In this document: positions 32,095 through 43,426 of the stretch, one piece after another
Layout: the number at the start of each line of letters is the position of its first letter
Numbering within the stretch: position 1 is the stretch's first letter
NCBI GenBank assembly: GCA_016271365.2
Contig: CM057451.1
Location: 495,989,501 to 496,053,500 of the forward strand
Origin: Neoceratodus forsteri
Lineage: Eukaryota; Chordata; Ceratodontiformes; Ceratodontidae
Length of the DNA: 64,000 nucleotides
Direction of reading: 5' to 3'
Notes under the pieces: generated by a model
Databases searched by the model: none
What the model saw: the letters and a program-made list of their open reading frames with translations, nothing else
Told to the model about the DNA's origin: nothing
Program-made: the position numbers and the translations under genes

Positions 32095-34810
32095 TCAAGA
32101 CTTGTACTTGTAATCGAGATGTGGTAAATTGAGTTTGATGAACAGAAGTTGCTCAACATGTTCAGGGTCTAATAAGGATCTGTGAGGCTCCACCACATCC
32201 CCTGCTGTGCTGAACAACCTCTCTGATGGCACACTGGTTGGGGGGCAGTTCAGGTATTTGATGGCCAGCTGTGCTAAGTGAGGGGATGGTCTCTACTTTT
32301 TGCACCAGTACTCCAGTGGGTCAACCGAGATGGGTTCAAGAGCTTCTGTCAAGAAGCAATTCAGCACATTGCTTGCTGAGAGTGGGTGTTGCTCGTTTCG
32401 CTTTCTTTGCTCCGCCTGTAGGGATGAACTGAATTGTGACCAGCAGTCTTCTTCCTCCATTTCAGGGGCATTCTCCACCTGCTGTTCTTGTTCTTCCGGG
32501 GATACTTCAGTATGCATCACATCCTTGGCACACATTGTAAAGGTGAACTCTGAGCACAGCTGCTGTCGAAACTCATTGACATGGTGGACAGGCATTTCAA
32601 GGTGCAGTATATCGCACTTAAACCTCGGGTCCAGCGTCGTTGCAAACACATAGGCTTACTGCCACAAACGTCTGTGAACCTGTTCCCTAATTCAGCTGTT
32701 AGATTGTGTACAAGGGCCATCACTGCAGGTGCAAGATCAACATTGGTGGAAAATCTCTGCAGTGGCTTCTTCAGTATCTGGACTGCAGGGATGACCTGAC
32801 TCAGTAGTGCAGATTCCGCAGTCATGTCATGAGTGCTTTTCTTCAAAAGGACCAAGCACCTTTGCTGTGCCTTCAATAACAGCCCAGTCCTGGAGGCTGA
32901 TAATTCCCCCAATGTCTGTCTCCATATTCATTTCATGGAGAGCCCGCTTCTGTTTCGGTAGCCTTTGCAACATGTAGAATGTTGAATTCCACCATGTTAA
33001 CACATCCTGTATAAGCCTGTGCTGAGCTATCTGAATGCGCTCTTGGACCTGCCACAGTTGGTATGTGGCTTTAACTGAGTGATGGAAATGTGCACAGATT
33101 TTTCTTGCTGTCTTATGTGTTTGATCAACCTCTGGTGTCTTGCAGATGGACTTTGTCACCACCAGATTCAAACTGAGTACATAACAACGGATGCCTTCAA
33201 AGTTCCCATCACACAAGGCCTTTATCATATTTGCCGAATTGTCAGTCACAACGAAACCAACATGCAGCGATTGCCGATGTGTCTTCAGTCTACACATGCA
33301 GCACATCTTGTAAGAAAGCCAAAATCTTGGTGGACTGGTGATCCAGATGCTTAACATATAGATTAAGAAGTGTGGACCTGCTATGAGACATTGTGGAGCC
33401 TACACCAGTGGAATGACAGGAAGTATGTAGACCTGCACCTTCACTGCCTGTACCAGTTGGGTCTGCTGCTCACCAATGTGCAGTCAGCAACATATATGCG
33501 TGGTTGGAGTTTGTCCTACTCCATATGTCTGTTGTGCAATGGAACACATCCCTGACTGCATTTCATAGACACTGCAAGACTGCCTTGCGCACATCCTCAT
33601 ATATGTTCAGCACAACAGTACGTAAGAATGTTGTGCTAGATGGTATCTGATACCGTGGGTGCAAATGTTGCATCAGCTGTCTGAAACCGATGCTTTCAAC
33701 CATTGAAAATGGCTGCAGATCCAGTGCAATCAGTTCCCCAATTAAGTGGGTGATCTGTTGTGTACATGGATGTGACGGGTGATATTTAGTCCTTGCATGA
33801 AAGGACCGCATAATGGGAACCAAAGAAGTCTGGGACTGTAATGAAGTCTAATGCCTTTCAATGGGAGATGTTGTGGACCATGCAGCAGGTGAATCATCAG
33901 GAGGCAAAGAGGCAGCTACAGTTTGTCCTGACACTGTTTTGTGATGAACTGTCACTGGTGTGGATGGGCAAGAAAAAACTGTGTTAGACTCACTGACATG
34001 ATGACCCTCACCACCGCTTTGTGACTGGGAATCATCAACATGATCTGGACCCCCACCAGTACCATAAGAGGGTGTTGTTGGCATACTACAGGGCAGCACA
34101 CTGGATCCCTGCAGTGCAGTGGCATGCTTCAGCTACAAATGATTACTCATTACCATGGCAGTTAGGTTAGAGACATTTTTTCCCCCTGCTAATTATGCTG
34201 TGACACAGCCCACACACTGCCTTAGTCGGGTAATGTTTGGATAAGCTAAAATGAAGCCACACAGCACTTCTTACAGCCTTACTTGAACCAGCACTTGTCA
34301 TACCGATAGAGTGGCCATGGTTACTCCTTTGTTCCCCACTTTTGCCACCAGCTGAACTGGGTGCTGCACCAGCACCTTGATCTTCCTCCACAACAGCTTT
34401 CTGACTTTCTTGATTAGAACTCTCCCTGTCTTGTGTGGATGGAGGTGACACAACCCTGCTGAAGCTTACTGTGAACTTCTTTGTTTTTTTGACAGATGGA
34501 GATTCAATGCCTTACTTGCCATGCTGACCATGCTTATGCTCAGTACTCCAAGCTCCTTTCCTCAATTTGTCTGCAGACTCTGCAGCTCTTAGTTTTTCAC
34601 TAGTCAGATATGATGCATATTCTGACTCATCCCCAAAGTCACTCACGTGGGTGTCTGTGTCATTGCCAGATGCAAATGGTGATGGTGGCTCATTAGTGTC
34701 CGGAATATATTATGAGCCAGAAGACTGGTCTGCAAACCTTGCATCCTCCTCATGTAATACGTCATCAACCACCTGAGCAGCATGAGTGCTGCGTTTGGAT
34801 TGCATCCTAC
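32095..34810 (-). pseudogene. hAT transposase, ZBED/BED-finger type, decayed
   Basis: This enzyme binds hAT ends, cuts and re-inserts them. In order on the minus strand: an acidic N-terminal part (DDVLHEEDARF, about 34730); a BED zinc finger near 34170-34280 (SAVWLHFSLSKHY, then CGLCHSIISRG); a conserved DLQPFSMVESIGF block near 33690-33760; the first catalytic Asp in TTDIWS (about 33520); the second in VVTDNSANM (about 33245). The usual TRWNSTF reads TWWNSTF (about 32990). The C-terminal dimerisation/insertion domain reads KYLNCPPTSVPSERLFSTAG (about 32190-32255) with its Glu kept. Frames change at least five times and stops intervene, so it is inactive. It is in antisense orientation within the 23881-56462 hAT and is probably that element's own gene. 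Confidence 0.88.
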
Positions 34811-36017
34811 GGGTAGGGGTACTGGTTGTCACAGGCATTGTGAAAATATCTGGTGATGCAGTATCCAGGGTCATGGCAGTAGACACAGTTACAGTGACTG
34901 CACTGATAGAGGTTACAGTACTAGAAGCCACAGGTTCTACATTGTCAGCGGAAGCACTTGATCAAGCAGTGAAGGTGGTGGCGACTATAGTGGGAGATGG
35001 GGTTACAGTGACTGGGACAGCAAAAGTGGTACTGATGGCACTGGTGGCACTGGCTAATGTGCTTGTGCTACAGGTGGTCATAGGGACTAGGAGTACACCA
35101 GCGGTGGCAAGGGGTGTAACATCAGCAAGAGTGGCAGAAGCTACAGGGTGACTCAAGACAGTGGCTGTGGCTGCTGCTTTCTCACTTGGAGCTCTACTAT
35201 TTATTTATTGAATACAATCGGAATTAATACTGTACCTTTGAGTCAGAGACTCCTTTACTAAGGCTCCACATCACAGAAAACAATACAGAGCATACAGTGT
35301 ACAGACATCACAGTATAAATAGCAGTGTGGGAAATATCACACCTTACAATGATACATGGTAAAGTACAACAGGTGGATGTGGTACAGGATAATTACAACA
35401 GTCATAGACAATGCAGTACAGTGGCAAAATACAATACATACAGTAACTACAGGGGCAATCATACACTAAGCTGCAGTGCCCTCCTACTCCTGCCATAGAA
35501 AGCCGGGGCAGAAAATGGGTGACTGCTACTGGTGGTGGCGACAGTGCTGTGCTATCAATTAGGTTACTACTACTAGAGATGCTTTCACCACTTAAGGTAC
35601 TATGTGAGCCTAGCGCCTTGCCAGGTGAGAAAAATATTTTGGGACATCGAATGTGTCCAGATGAATGTACAGTACCTTCTGATTCAGCATCCCTGCTGCT
35701 TGCCGTGCTTGGTACAGGCAGGGCTGTGGATTTGCTGGAGGTGGACCAAGTCCTTTTATGGGTTTACTTGTCACCAGATATGATAAATGATACTGATGCT
35801 GGTTTATGTTACAATCAGAGGAACTGCTATGATAATTAACACAGGCAAATATTTTTATTTATGTATACAGTATTATCATGGTATGCAACTATGTGTGTAA
35901 CAGTGGGTGTAATATGCAGCTTGCAAATAAGCCCACAACAGAACCGTACCCAACAGGCCCAACACACACAATTCACTGTGCCACACCTGACACACTGAAA
36001 GACCTGGGAAGAAACTG
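34811..36017. other. hAT 5' region with a degenerate repeat, plus a LINE/SINE-like tail
   Basis: 34830-35150 consists of GTxACxGTGACT-like degenerate repeats that give Thr/Val-rich ORFs on both strands. 35205-35480 begins TATTTATTTATTGAATAC and resembles the A/T-rich 3' tails of L2-related repeats on the minus strand. 35480-36010 holds nothing recognisable. Confidence 0.35.
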
Positions 36018-36290
36018 ATGGACAGATGTGTGACTCACTCTGCGCTTGCAGTCAGTCGCAGTGAGGTGAGGGAGAGTAGGTGTCAGACTCCTTTCTTTTT
36101 CAAAACAAAATCAGATTGGCATTACATTTCAGTTACATCACAGGCAGCAGTCAGTCACACTCAAACTACTATATTTTGTGTGGACTGGTACTTTAAACAC
36201 TGGGGGTTGGGGGGCCACTAAGCAGCGATGCTTAGCAAATGTAACAACCCTCTGTGAACGACTGTTACTGAGCCAAGAAACAGTTCCCCC

Positions 36291-36294
<4 letters not shown>
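36018..36294 (+). repeat. ~430-bp tandem repeat, unit A (partial)
   Basis: The block GACAGATGTGTGACTCACTC through GAACGACTGTTACTGAGCC ends in ACAGTTCCCCCAAATTATAT. It recurs at 38050-38335 with about 90% identity by eye and again, broken, at 38341-38956 and 40804 onward. No coding. Confidence 0.75.

Positions 36295-36320
<26 letters not shown>
36295..36320. repeat. (TA)n microsatellite
   Basis: A 26-bp TA run at the junction between repeat unit A and a SINE tail. Confidence 0.9.
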
Positions 36321-36325
<5 letters not shown>

Positions 36326-36600
36326 TTATTGAATTTTGATGACCTGGTAGGCCCACTGGGCCCTGGAGGTCCCTTTTTCAGGGGCGACCCGGGAGTTACA
36401 GGAAAATACATGGCAAACAGTCGTACAGATACAGGTTGTTTGTCATGCAACAGTAAACAGTTGTACAGATACAGGTTGTTTGGTGTGCAACAGTCTACAT
36501 GGATATATAGCAGTAAAATGTCATTATATAGCAGGATGCAATTAAATTATTCAGGTGCACAATATAAGTGAGCCATAGGTTTAACTGAGTCTCTAGTTAC
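36321..36600 (-). mobile_element. MIR-like SINE tail fragment with internal duplication
   Basis: 36321-36405 (TTTATTTATTGAATTTTGAT, then GGTAGGCCCACTG) resembles the tails at 38464, 41103 and 57250. Inside, the phrase ACAGATACAGGTTGTTTG occurs twice about 48 bp apart (about 36424 and 36468). No tRNA-like head is seen, so the fragment is truncated. Confidence 0.45.
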
Positions 36601-36756
36601 CCTCCTTGGAAATTCAAGGGAGGGAGAGACCACTGAAGTGTTAGTGCTGACAGTTCAGGTGCTAGTGATGTGAGTGATACAAGTGCACAGGCAGGCATGT
36701 ATACAATAGAGCTAGTATCCTTTGGCAACATTTTTTTCTGTGTTTTCTCCCTGTTT

Positions 36757-36950
36757 ACTCTGTTTTTTTTTTTTTGGTAACTGGGTAAGTTTTTAGGGGG
36801 GACCTGGGAGCACTGTGCAGTTAAGTGATTTGTTCAGAGTCACACAGTATTGAAATGGAAGTTGTGAGAATCAAACACTGGCCTGGGCTGCTGGAAGTAG
36901 GAAGTTTGTTCATTGCTTGTTACTCTAAACTCTAGGCTACACTGACAGCA
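36757..36950 (-). mobile_element. MIR-like tRNA-SINE (family B), antisense
   Basis: It carries the MIR-type core complement GTTAAGTGATTTGTTCAGAG followed by TCACACAGTA and GGAATC-like B-box complement (here GAGAATCAAACACTGG). The tRNA-like head is near 36920-36945. The T-rich tail at 36758-36774 marks the 3' end. Confidence 0.65.
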
Positions 36951-36976
36951 CTGTTTGTGTGTGGTCTGAATGTGTG

Positions 36977-37386
36977 TAAGGCCCTGTCCACACTACACCG
37001 CTCAGACCCCATAACGGACAGAAACCGTTACAGCCGGGGAGCGGTACAGTGTGTCCACACTGCAGCAGTGACTGGTGCGAGACCGGTACCACCAGTCCAC
37101 CGCGTCGAGAACGGGCGACCCGTTACCGCTGTTCCCAATCCCACAATGCGGCTTCGCACAGCTCTACGGGCCCTGCAGGGGACCATTACCTCCCGTTCAC
37201 ACTACCATCACTAACATTACCGGGGCGGGACCAGTTTCATAACCGTTGGTGAAACCACCTCATATGTGGTTTCACCAACGGTTATGAAAACGCCTTCTGT
37301 AACGTTACAGGTGTAAGTGCAAACTGTTGTGGTAACGGTTTGGGCACTCTGTAACGTTACAGAGGCGTAGTGTGGACAGGGCCTTA
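36977..37386. mobile_element. MITE with 20-bp perfect TIR and a 24-bp perfect internal hairpin
   Basis: The terminal repeats TAAGGCCCTGTCCACACTAC (36977-36996) and its exact complement (37367-37386) bound 410 bp of non-coding, GC-rich sequence. In the centre, 37235-37258 and 37266-37289 are exact complements around a 7-nt loop. Repeated GTAACGTTACAG-type palindromes fill the right half. A GTG on each side may be the target duplication. Confidence 0.9.
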
Positions 37387-37911
37387 GTGTTTCTAAATGG
37401 GCTAAGACTGTTAGACACTATATGAGAAACAGGTGCATGTGATTTGCAATGATAATTGTGTTACCTGCAGCTAGGAGTGAGAAACAGACTGTTTATGCAG
37501 TAAGTTGCAGGCTTCACTGAGACAGAGAAACTGTTGCACTCAGCACTTAGGAAGAGAAACTGGTTTATGAAAGAGGTTGATTTGAAGATTAGAGCAGCAC
37601 AGTAATGGGCTAGGATTGTCAGAATAACTATGGGACACAGGTGATTGTCTTTTACAATGTTAATTGAGTTAGTTGCAGGATTCAGTGAGAAAGAGAAACT
37701 GTGAAGCTATTAAATGCAGGCTGCAGGGTAGATGGTCTCACTCTGGTGGCATCACCATTGTATATTTGCTGGTTATGTAGACACTGTGGGTTTATCAGGA
37801 GATAAATCCACAGTGGTGATGTCATCACAGTGGTTATACAACGGCTGTGAAAATAACACCATTTACTTCATAGCATATCACCTCACCCCTATTGTATAAA
37901 TATATATATAT
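37387..37911. repeat. Diverged ~210-bp direct duplication and a short hairpin
   Basis: 37397-37470 and 37607-37680 align (GGGCTAAGACTGTTAGA against GGGCTAGGATTGTCAGA, both followed by an AATGATAATTG-like phrase and a TTGCAG-type end). At 37782-37815 a near-perfect 15-bp stem with a 4-nt loop occurs. No coding. Confidence 0.55.
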
Positions 37912-38340
37912 ATATATCTTTTATAATATACTATAATTCTGTCACACTAGACAGAAACTAAAGTCTGACTTTACTGAGCAAAAAAAGGCTATTTTCTGCC
38001 ACAAAATAAATATCTTTAAACCAAAAAAAATCACACACTGCAAGAGCAGACAGATGTGTGATTCACTCTGCTGTGCTTGCAGTCAGATGCAGTGGGTTGG
38101 GGGAGAGTAGGTGTCGGACTACTTTCTTTTTCAAAACAAAATCAGACTGACATTAAATTTCATTTGAATGACAGGCAGCAGTCAGTCACACTCACAATGC
38201 TATATTTTGTGGATTGGAACTTTAAACACTGGGGAAGGGGGGCCACTAAATGCCGAGCGGTGATGTTTAGCAAACAGCCTTCTGTGAACGACTGTTACTT
38301 GAGCCCAAAAACAGTTCCCCAGAATTATATATTTCTTTTA
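37912..38340 (+). repeat. ~430-bp tandem repeat, unit B (most complete)
   Basis: It runs from ATAATTCTGTCACACTAGAC through a GGCTATTTTCTGCCACAAAA phrase and the segment shared with 36018-36294. It is the reference unit for the array that was later split by a SINE and an LTR block. Confidence 0.75.
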
Positions 38341-38463
38341 TAATATATTATAATTCTTTCACACGAGATAGAAAACTAAAGCCTGCCTGACTTCACTGAG
38401 CTTTTGTGTGGATTGGAACTTTAAAGTTTAAACACGGGGGGGGGGGGCTAGGCAACAACACTT
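38341..38463 (+). repeat. ~430-bp tandem repeat, unit C (left part)
   Basis: It starts with ATAATATATTATAATTC and has an internal deletion. It is interrupted by a SINE at 38464 and continues at 38884-38956. Confidence 0.7.
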
Positions 38464-38883
38464 TATTTATTTAGCTTTTGTTGACCGGGTAAGTGCACTA
38501 GACAAATCCTGCCTATTTTCAGGCATGACCCAGGGAGGGGGATACAGATGAATGCCAACTGACCTTGAACCAGATTAAGCTGTTGGTGGTATTTTTAGTG
38601 AATGAGGGAAATTTGGCCAGGACAGCGGGGAAATTCCCCTACTCTTTTCGATAAGTGCCATGGGATGTGTAACATCCACCTCAACTACCACCAATCCAGG
38701 CAGATGGGACCTCGGTTTAACATCTCATCCGAAAGACAGCACCTCAGAAATGCAGCACCCCTCTCATGCTGCATTACAGTGTCAGTACTGGGATATTAAC
38801 CCAAGTGCCAGATGTGGGAACTGAACCCACAGCCCTCTGATCTCCCGGCCTCAGAGGCAAGTGTGCTACCTACTGAGCCACTG
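38464..38883 (-). mobile_element. tRNA-derived SINE with Deu-like central domain (intact reference copy)
   Basis: An antisense SINE flanked by ACACTT (38458-38463 and 38884-38889). The tRNA-like head at the right reads, as complement, GGCTCAGTAGGTAGCACACT, and a B-box-like GGTTC occurs as GAACCC at about 38823. The centre holds the complement of CTTTCGGATGAGATGTTAAA and GGCACTTATCGAAAAGAGTA, the wording I associate with Deu-domain SINEs. The tail ends in AATAAATAAA-type sequence. The uninterrupted string TTCCCCTACTCTTTTCGATA at 38634-38653 is the site occupied by LINEs in the second copy. Confidence 0.8.
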
Positions 38884-38956
38884 ACACTTAGCAAAACCCT
38901 CTCTGAATTACTGTTACTAAGCCCAGAAACAGTTCCCCCAAATTATATATCGTATA
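38884..38956 (+). repeat. ~430-bp tandem repeat, unit C (right part)
   Basis: TTAGCAAAACCCTCTCTGAA to CCCCAAATTATATATC matches the ends of units A and B. It is cut at 38956 by an LTR-like block. Confidence 0.7.
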
Positions 38957-40803
38957 TGTAACCCCTAGGGGGTGCTATCCCAAGGGCTACTACCCCTGCC
39001 TGCTTAACTACTAACAGGTTGAGGGGCCTAGGTCCAATGGCGGGTGCCTCCACCCAGAGGTCAGGGTTTGCAGTAATTAAACTAACTTGGTCACAGCCCA
39101 CTGGGACACTGTAACCCCCCTTTCTTCCCACTAGTGGCCCACACAATGCATTAGGAATATCTTCACAATGTACACTTACCCCCAGGACTGGCTCCGTCGA
39201 CTGGACCCTGGGGACACCCTGTAAAACAAGATGATACAGTGCAAAAGCCACAGAACAATACTTTAACATAAACGAATACCTCAGACAGTGTAACTGTACT
39301 GAAACAAACAAATCTGATTTATTTAGGGGGATATAACAAAGACAGGGGGAAATCAGGTTAATTAGGTTAAACACATTAATAATCACAGTACTGTGCACAT
39401 ATTCAGAGTCCCAAATTGTCACTGTCACTGGGTACCCAGGATGGGGGGCTAGCCAGGATCGGTTGCAGCTGGTTGGGGTCCTGTGATGGAAAAACACTTG
39501 CACAATACCAATTGTAATCCGGAGTCGGATGGCTCAGTTCGTGAAGAAATGAAAAAAGCAACAATTAGATGACACACTTGCAATTCGACAAACAGATGGC
39601 AGGGAGCTACCCTGCTTTGTACTCACAACTCAATGCTGGGAACTGGATGGAAGGCAGATTGTCCTGGATTGCCAAAAGGAGCAGACCATGTTGACAAGGT
39701 CCTTGTGACTAGACCCCACTGCAGTTTAAAGCAAAAGGATGTAGTCTGGCTTAAGCCTGGGTTTACTTCCAGCTTCATGCACTCTATTTACTGTACAGGG
39801 GATTTGAAATGTGATTCCCCACAAGCACTACACACATTTATATGTAAAAAGGGAAGTACTATACCAGGCAGGCTGCTTCTCTATCCTGATCGCAATAACT
39901 GCACAATACCCGGGAGAACACACAGCAGATTCAGTTCCTGACAGACCGAGCGCGATTCAGCAATTTCTCCAGTCTTCTACAGGGTGAGCCTGGTTTCCTC
40001 ACTTCTGGTGCTTTTTTCTCCTTACAGCTCTTATTCAGTCCACACTGGCACTCACAAACAGCTGCAGGCCGAACTTTGGGGCCCCACACGAGCTTCCCAC
40101 GCGAAAACTCAATGGCGCAGGAGCACGGAGCTCCTTCCCTCTTCACAGTCACAACTCGACTGATCTTTCCAGTACACAGAGCCGGGCATTTCCTTTGAGT
40201 TCCTCCCAGTTCAGGTGGCTGGTTTGGCTGTTTTAGCTGTCACTCACAGTAAACTCCCCCTGTTGGTGGAAAAAAGGCGCCAAAGTCAAAACTACATTTC
40301 CCAGAGTCACTGCCCTTACAATCCCCTTACAGCAGGCTCCAGAGGAGAGTCCAAGTTCTGATTCGCCCACAGCAGGCTCAATTTTAAAGGATCCCCACCA
40401 TGATTGGTCCAATTCAGCAGTTCAGAACCAACATGAGGGAGCTTGCTCTGCACTGTCCTTGCTACAAGAAAGCAGGTTAAATCAAACTGCATTTTCATTA
40501 TTACTCTTAACAGGTTACAAACAAACAATTACATCTTTGAAGAGTGCTCCTTCTGCTCACTTAGCGATGGCAAAAACGGAGCAATTTGGCAGTAGTTCGA
40601 GCAGGACTCAAGCAGGAAAACACACAGCTCCCCCATACAAACTAATTATGTCTGCAAGCAGGCAGCTTTTAAAGAGACAGTACCAGAGGCTCTAAAAGCA
40701 CTCACAGATAAACGGTTTAAATGCCAAACACCATTCAGGCTTGGAGTATTCAAGCAGGCTCCTGGAAGACTTTTTGGGAACCCCCATTTGCAGGGGGGTT
40801 ACA
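38957..40803 (-). mobile_element. Solo-LTR-like block (LTR2)
   Basis: It begins TGTAACCCCTAGG and ends GGGGGGTTACA, with TATA on both sides as a possible 4-bp duplication inside the tandem repeat. On the minus strand an AATAAA lies near 39315, and the terminal ~150 bp match 19850-19995. No gag or pol and no internal copy. Orientation follows the polyadenylation signal. Confidence 0.6.
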
Positions 40804-41102
40804 TATATAATATGCTATATAATTCTGTCACGCTAGACAGAAAACTAAAGCCTGACCTTAGCAGTGATCAACAAAAAAAAGCCTCTTCTGCTACAAAATA
40901 AATAATATTTAAACCAAAAACAAATCACACAATGTGTACGTAGAGCAGTGTGGCTGAATGCGGTGGAGGAGGGGGATGCAGACATAGTCTTCCATCTCTC
41001 CTGCTACTCCCTGTAGCTTAGCCAAGAACAGGGACTAAAACACAAAATAATCGAATAGCAAACTCTCTCTGACACTTAAGGTACAGATTGAAGCAAAAAC
41101 AT
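40804..41102 (+). repeat. ~430-bp tandem repeat, unit D (diverged)
   Basis: ATAATTCTGTCACGCTAGAC and a CTCTTCTGCTACAAAATAAA phrase match unit B. Similarity fades after about 40960. Confidence 0.65.
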
Positions 41103-41222
41103 TTTGTTTTGTTGAATTTTGTTGACGCGGTAAGCCCACAAAACCAGATTAAGCTGTTGGTGGTATTTTTTTAGTGAATGAGGGGAAATTTGGCCAGAGC
41201 ACTGGGGAAATTCCCCTACTCT
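41103..41222 (-). mobile_element. Deu-like SINE, tail half (target of LINE insertion)
   Basis: It matches the tail half of the intact SINE (38464-38645), including AACCAGATTAAGCTGTTGGT and GGGGAAATTCCCCTACTCT. It stops at 41222, where LINE A begins. The other half of the same SINE resumes at 55904. Confidence 0.85.
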
Positions 41223-41263
41223 GCTGTAGGAGACCCTTTTGGCCATTTTGGTAGCTTGCCAAG

Positions 41264-43177
41264 ATGGCTGCTGTCCCGGACCCTGGTGGTGGGGGTGGTG
41301 ATGCAGCTCTCTGTCTCCAGATATCTATTACTGATCCCCAGCCTATTGTTCAGCCCAGTAATTACAGAAATGGTCGTTCTGACTCTGTGCCTAACTTGGA
41401 CTCTCAAATCTGGGTGCTTTCGTCTCCTACTGCTCCCATTGTTGAGATGGCTGCAACACTGACTTTGGATTCCTTACCAGCTGTTGATCCTGGGGCCTGC
41501 ACTGCTCCCTTGACCTCCTTGCATCTACACTTTCTCTATACCCAACATCATTCTCTTTTGCGGCAATTTGTATTGGAAGAAGACACCTTGCGCACTGACC
41601 AGCCGCCTACATCTACTCTGAATATTTTACAACCAGTTCAGACTCTTCCTGACTCACAAGAGACATTTACAGATCCTGCCTGTTCAGCCCTGTCTGCTCC
41701 TGGGTCCCTCACTCCCATGACCGTCCACTGAGGTACCTCCTTCCCTGATCCAGTCTGGTCCCCGGCTTCTGCTCTCCGAGCCACGGGTTGGACTCAGTAA
41801 CTTCCTGGCACAAGCTGGACTTCTCCTTGTGCGGTCAGTGCAAAAGACATCATGTTGGAAAACTCGGTTCCTGATTTACCCTCTGCTACTCCCTCTCCGG
41901 TTCAGCCTCCCTTTGTGGCACAACACCATAGTTCTTTACCTCCTTCCTAAATTTCTGCAGTTGGCCAACCACCGACTAAACCTACTGTCACTGAGCTCGT
42001 GCAGGATTTCTCCTCGGTAACGCAACCTCCCTTTTCTGAGAACTCCTCTTCAGACGATGATTCACAGCACCATATAGATGACCCTGCCTTGCCTTCTCTA
42101 CCTCCAGGTGAGACTTTACCGGACAATACATTTCGCCTCAGCGACCTTTTTCAAAACTTGGGTGCACCAGCTCAGCATAGGAACGCTGTTCGCTTAAAGT
42201 TTTTTGGTGATCTCACTACCGTACCCGATAGGAAAACTGTACTGCATTCTATGCTATGGGACTCTTTAGGTATCTCTGCTAGTGAACTGTTTGCCTTAAT
42301 ACATGTTAAGGGGGAGTCAATATATGATTTAAGCTTTAAAAATGTTTATACTCTGGAAAGATTTTGGACCACATATGAAATAGTAAAGCCGCAGCCTTGA
42401 TGGACTCCCTTTATGCTCATTCCTTTACTAAACCTACGGTAAAGATTATTACCCTTCTTTTTCATAACGAAAGATTGAGCATAGCGGACATCCAATACTG
42501 GCTTAAGCAGCGCTGCGACATACTCGAGGCTCCTCATCCTATTTTAGACGAGGACCTTGTTTGGACAGGGGGCTGGAATATTAAGATGCAACTGAAGCAG
42601 ACTGACAGGAGTATTATGCACTTGCCTGGTAGTTTTTATATTGGTAGGGACAGGGGTTTATGTTTTTAGCCTGATCACCCCACACTTGCCATAAATGTGG
42701 TGCTCGGACACACCTTAGTCATACTTGTGACAAACCACGATGCTCTGTATGCTTGCCCTATGGTCATGTGAGCCTAGGTTGCCCTAACCCACAGAAATGT
42801 AATCTTTGTGATGAGACTGGTCATACCTACCACCAGTGTCCGTGGGCTGACCGTAATCAACTGGATCGCCCCCCTCAACACCAGGTGGCTCTTATAACTG
42901 ACTCAATCTCAGGTTCTTCGCCAGAGAGAAGAGGAACACCAGGATATGGTGCCCCCCCAAGTGACACTCTCCCGTCTTCTCCTCCTGTTCCCCAAGTGGA
43001 TGAATCTGTACTACAGGATCAGATCCCTCCCTGTACGGACCCAGCCCCAGCCCCCTCTGACTCCATGCCCCCCTCCGGACCAGGACCCCTTCACGGAGGC
43101 CTCTCACGGCAAGAAGGCTAGGTCTAAAGGTAAGCGGAAGGCTCCCGGTCCCCCCTCCCTGGCAGTCCATTCTGACT
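41264..43177 (+). pseudogene. LINE A ORF1 (RNA-binding protein with CCHC knuckles)
   Basis: ORF1 proteins of this group coat the LINE RNA. The start MAAVPDPGGGGG (41264) opens a Ser/Pro/Thr-rich N-terminus in a first frame to 41731. A second open piece (41999-42400) includes an acidic SSSDDDSQ stretch and a KFFGDLTTVPDRKTV segment resembling the RRM-like core. A third (42397-42669) reads KIITLLFHNERLSIADIQYW and ends in IGRDRG just before the knuckles. Three CCHC motifs follow at about 42680-42845 (CHKCGARTHLSHTC, CSVCLPYGHVSLGC, CNLCDETGHTYHQC). A basic tail (KARSKGKRKAPG) ends at 43177. At least three frameshifts or stops disable it. Confidence 0.82.
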
Positions 43178-43426
43178 AGGAATCGTTATCAGGCCCTGAC
43201 TAAGTGGAAGCAGTGGAGTGACATAATGGATGAGGAAAATTATTCTGAATCCTCTCAGGCTTCTTCTCTCCATATGGACTACTTCTCTAATTCCCAACTG
43301 GATCCTTCCCCCTCTAGATCAGACACCAGGCAGCAGTCAACAGTTACTTGACACATTCTGTTTTAGTTTTTCCCTATTTTTTCCTCTGTCTTTTCCGTAT
43401 TTTTCATTCTTCTTATGCCTGTGGGT

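Noticed and set aside
34786..35151. 121-codon Thr/Val/Ala-rich ORF
   Set aside because: Derived from GTxACxGTGACT-type degenerate repeats; both strands are open and neither shows a domain.
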